DNA from: a virus
Virus record (IMG/VR): IMGVR_UViG_3300010148_000172
Location: 1-20,148 of that record
Length of the DNA: 20,148 bases
Direction: 5' to 3' (one strand)
A program made the translations under genes and the position numbers. Positions 19,575-20,148 of the stretch are shown one piece after another; within the stretch, counting starts at the first letter, position 1, and each line of letters starts with the position of its first letter. The notes below the pieces were generated by a model. The model made no database searches and had not been told where the DNA came from. It worked only from the letters and a program-made list of their open reading frames with translations.

Positions 19575-20148
19575 TGATTAGACTACAAGCAGTAAACCAA
19601 GTAACAGGAGTAGAAACAGAAATAGATTTATTTGGCGACGAAACTATATCTATAACACTTACAGTAGACGACCTACGCGACTTTGGTAATAAAAACGCTT
19701 CGTTTACTAAAGACTTCGACTTACCTGCTACAAAAAATAACAATAAGTTTTTTGAACAAGTATATAACCTAGACGTAGACAGTAGCTATAACCCTAGAGC
19801 AAAAACCGAAGCTGTAATATCGGATGACGGCGTAGTAATTTTTAGCGGTTCTATGTATCTTAATGAAGTGCTAGAAAAAAACGGTTTAATAGTTTACAGA
19901 GTTAATATATTTTCAGAAGTAATAAACTTTATAGACGCTTTAGGCGAATCTACGCTAGCAGACTTAGACTATACAGACTTAGCACACACTTACAACGCAA
20001 CTAACGTAGCTAACAGTTGGTCTGACCAAGGTATACAGTTAACTGCAGGCGGTTTTACAGATAATGTATTTTACCCTTTAATCGACACAGGTAACATAGA
20101 ATATAATAATGTAAACGGTTTGAACCTTAGTTACCATTCTGCATTAAA
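19574..20148 (+). CDS. Tail protein, 5' part (cut by window end)
   Basis: ATG 19574 overlaps the preceding TAA, and the frame is open for 191 codons to the edge. The start reads MIRLQAVNQVTGVETEIDL. It then has NKNASFTKDFDLPATKNNNK (about 38-57), FFEQVYNLDV and GVVIFSGSMYLNEVLE. SFTKxFxLPxTKxNN followed by a FxGxxxLxEV element is a repeated pattern in Bacteroidota phage and prophage tail proteins. It is therefore a probable tail structural protein, continuing beyond the window. Confidence 0.6.
   Translation, partial: MIRLQAVNQVTGVETEIDLFGDETISITLTVDDLRDFGNKNASFTKDFDLPATKNNNKFFEQVYNLDVDSSYNPRAKTEAVISDDGVVIFSGSMYLNEVLEKNGLIVYRVNIFSEVINFIDALGESTLADLDYTDLAHTYNATNVANSWSDQGIQLTAGGFTDNVFYPLIDTGNIEYNNVNGLNLSYHSAL

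Overview
This window is part of the genome of a tailed bacteriophage (Caudoviricetes, long non-contractile-tail type) that most likely infects a Bacteroidota host, probably a marine flavobacterium. Supporting signs are the protein families (portal, DUF6712-like connector, tail proteins of the type seen in Bacteroidota phages), a phage-encoded protein with a Type IX secretion (T9SS) C-terminal sorting domain, an exact Bacteroidota -7 promoter element (TAnnTTTG), and A-rich start contexts without Shine-Dalgarno motifs. The DNA is AT-rich, every credible gene is on the + strand, and neighbouring genes are chained by TAATG, ATGA and TAGTG stop/start overlaps. I see no integrase, tRNA, IS element or CRISPR array.

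Layout. 1-2697: tail end of an upstream gene, a portal protein fused to a minor-head-like C-terminal domain, a head-tail connector and a tiny basic ORF. 2682-6246: a cassette of exported proteins, comprising a predicted outer-membrane beta-barrel, a Cys-rich micropeptide, a membrane-anchored coiled-coil protein, a periplasmic thioredoxin-fold protein lacking the CXXC pair, and a large Cys-rich surface protein with nine GCxD...C repeats and a T9SS sorting domain. 6249-7866: small basic protein, M15 peptidase endolysin, 3-TM-type holin and a metallophosphoesterase. 7867-8030: regulatory intergenic region. 8031-14082: DNA-metabolism operon with many small proteins, SSB-like protein, DnaA-IV-like and winged-HTH proteins, replication-organizer-like protein, NinG nuclease, DNA methyltransferase, sigma-like factor, Zn-ribbon protein, DUF3310 protein and ParB-like protein. 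14101-15742: small and large terminase. 15854-20148: tail genes, beginning with a tail assembly chaperone whose two overlapping frames are joined by a predicted -1 frameshift at a T9 run, and ending in a tail gene cut by the window edge.

How it fits together. The terminase pumps DNA through the portal. The right-hand genes build the tail. M15 peptidase and holin lyse the host. The sigma-like factor probably times expression, and two intergenic regions carrying the same TTAACA...TGTTAA inverted repeat may be co-regulated. The most unusual part is the exported cassette, which appears designed to place phage-encoded proteins in the host outer membrane, periplasm and cell surface during infection; its function is unknown to me.
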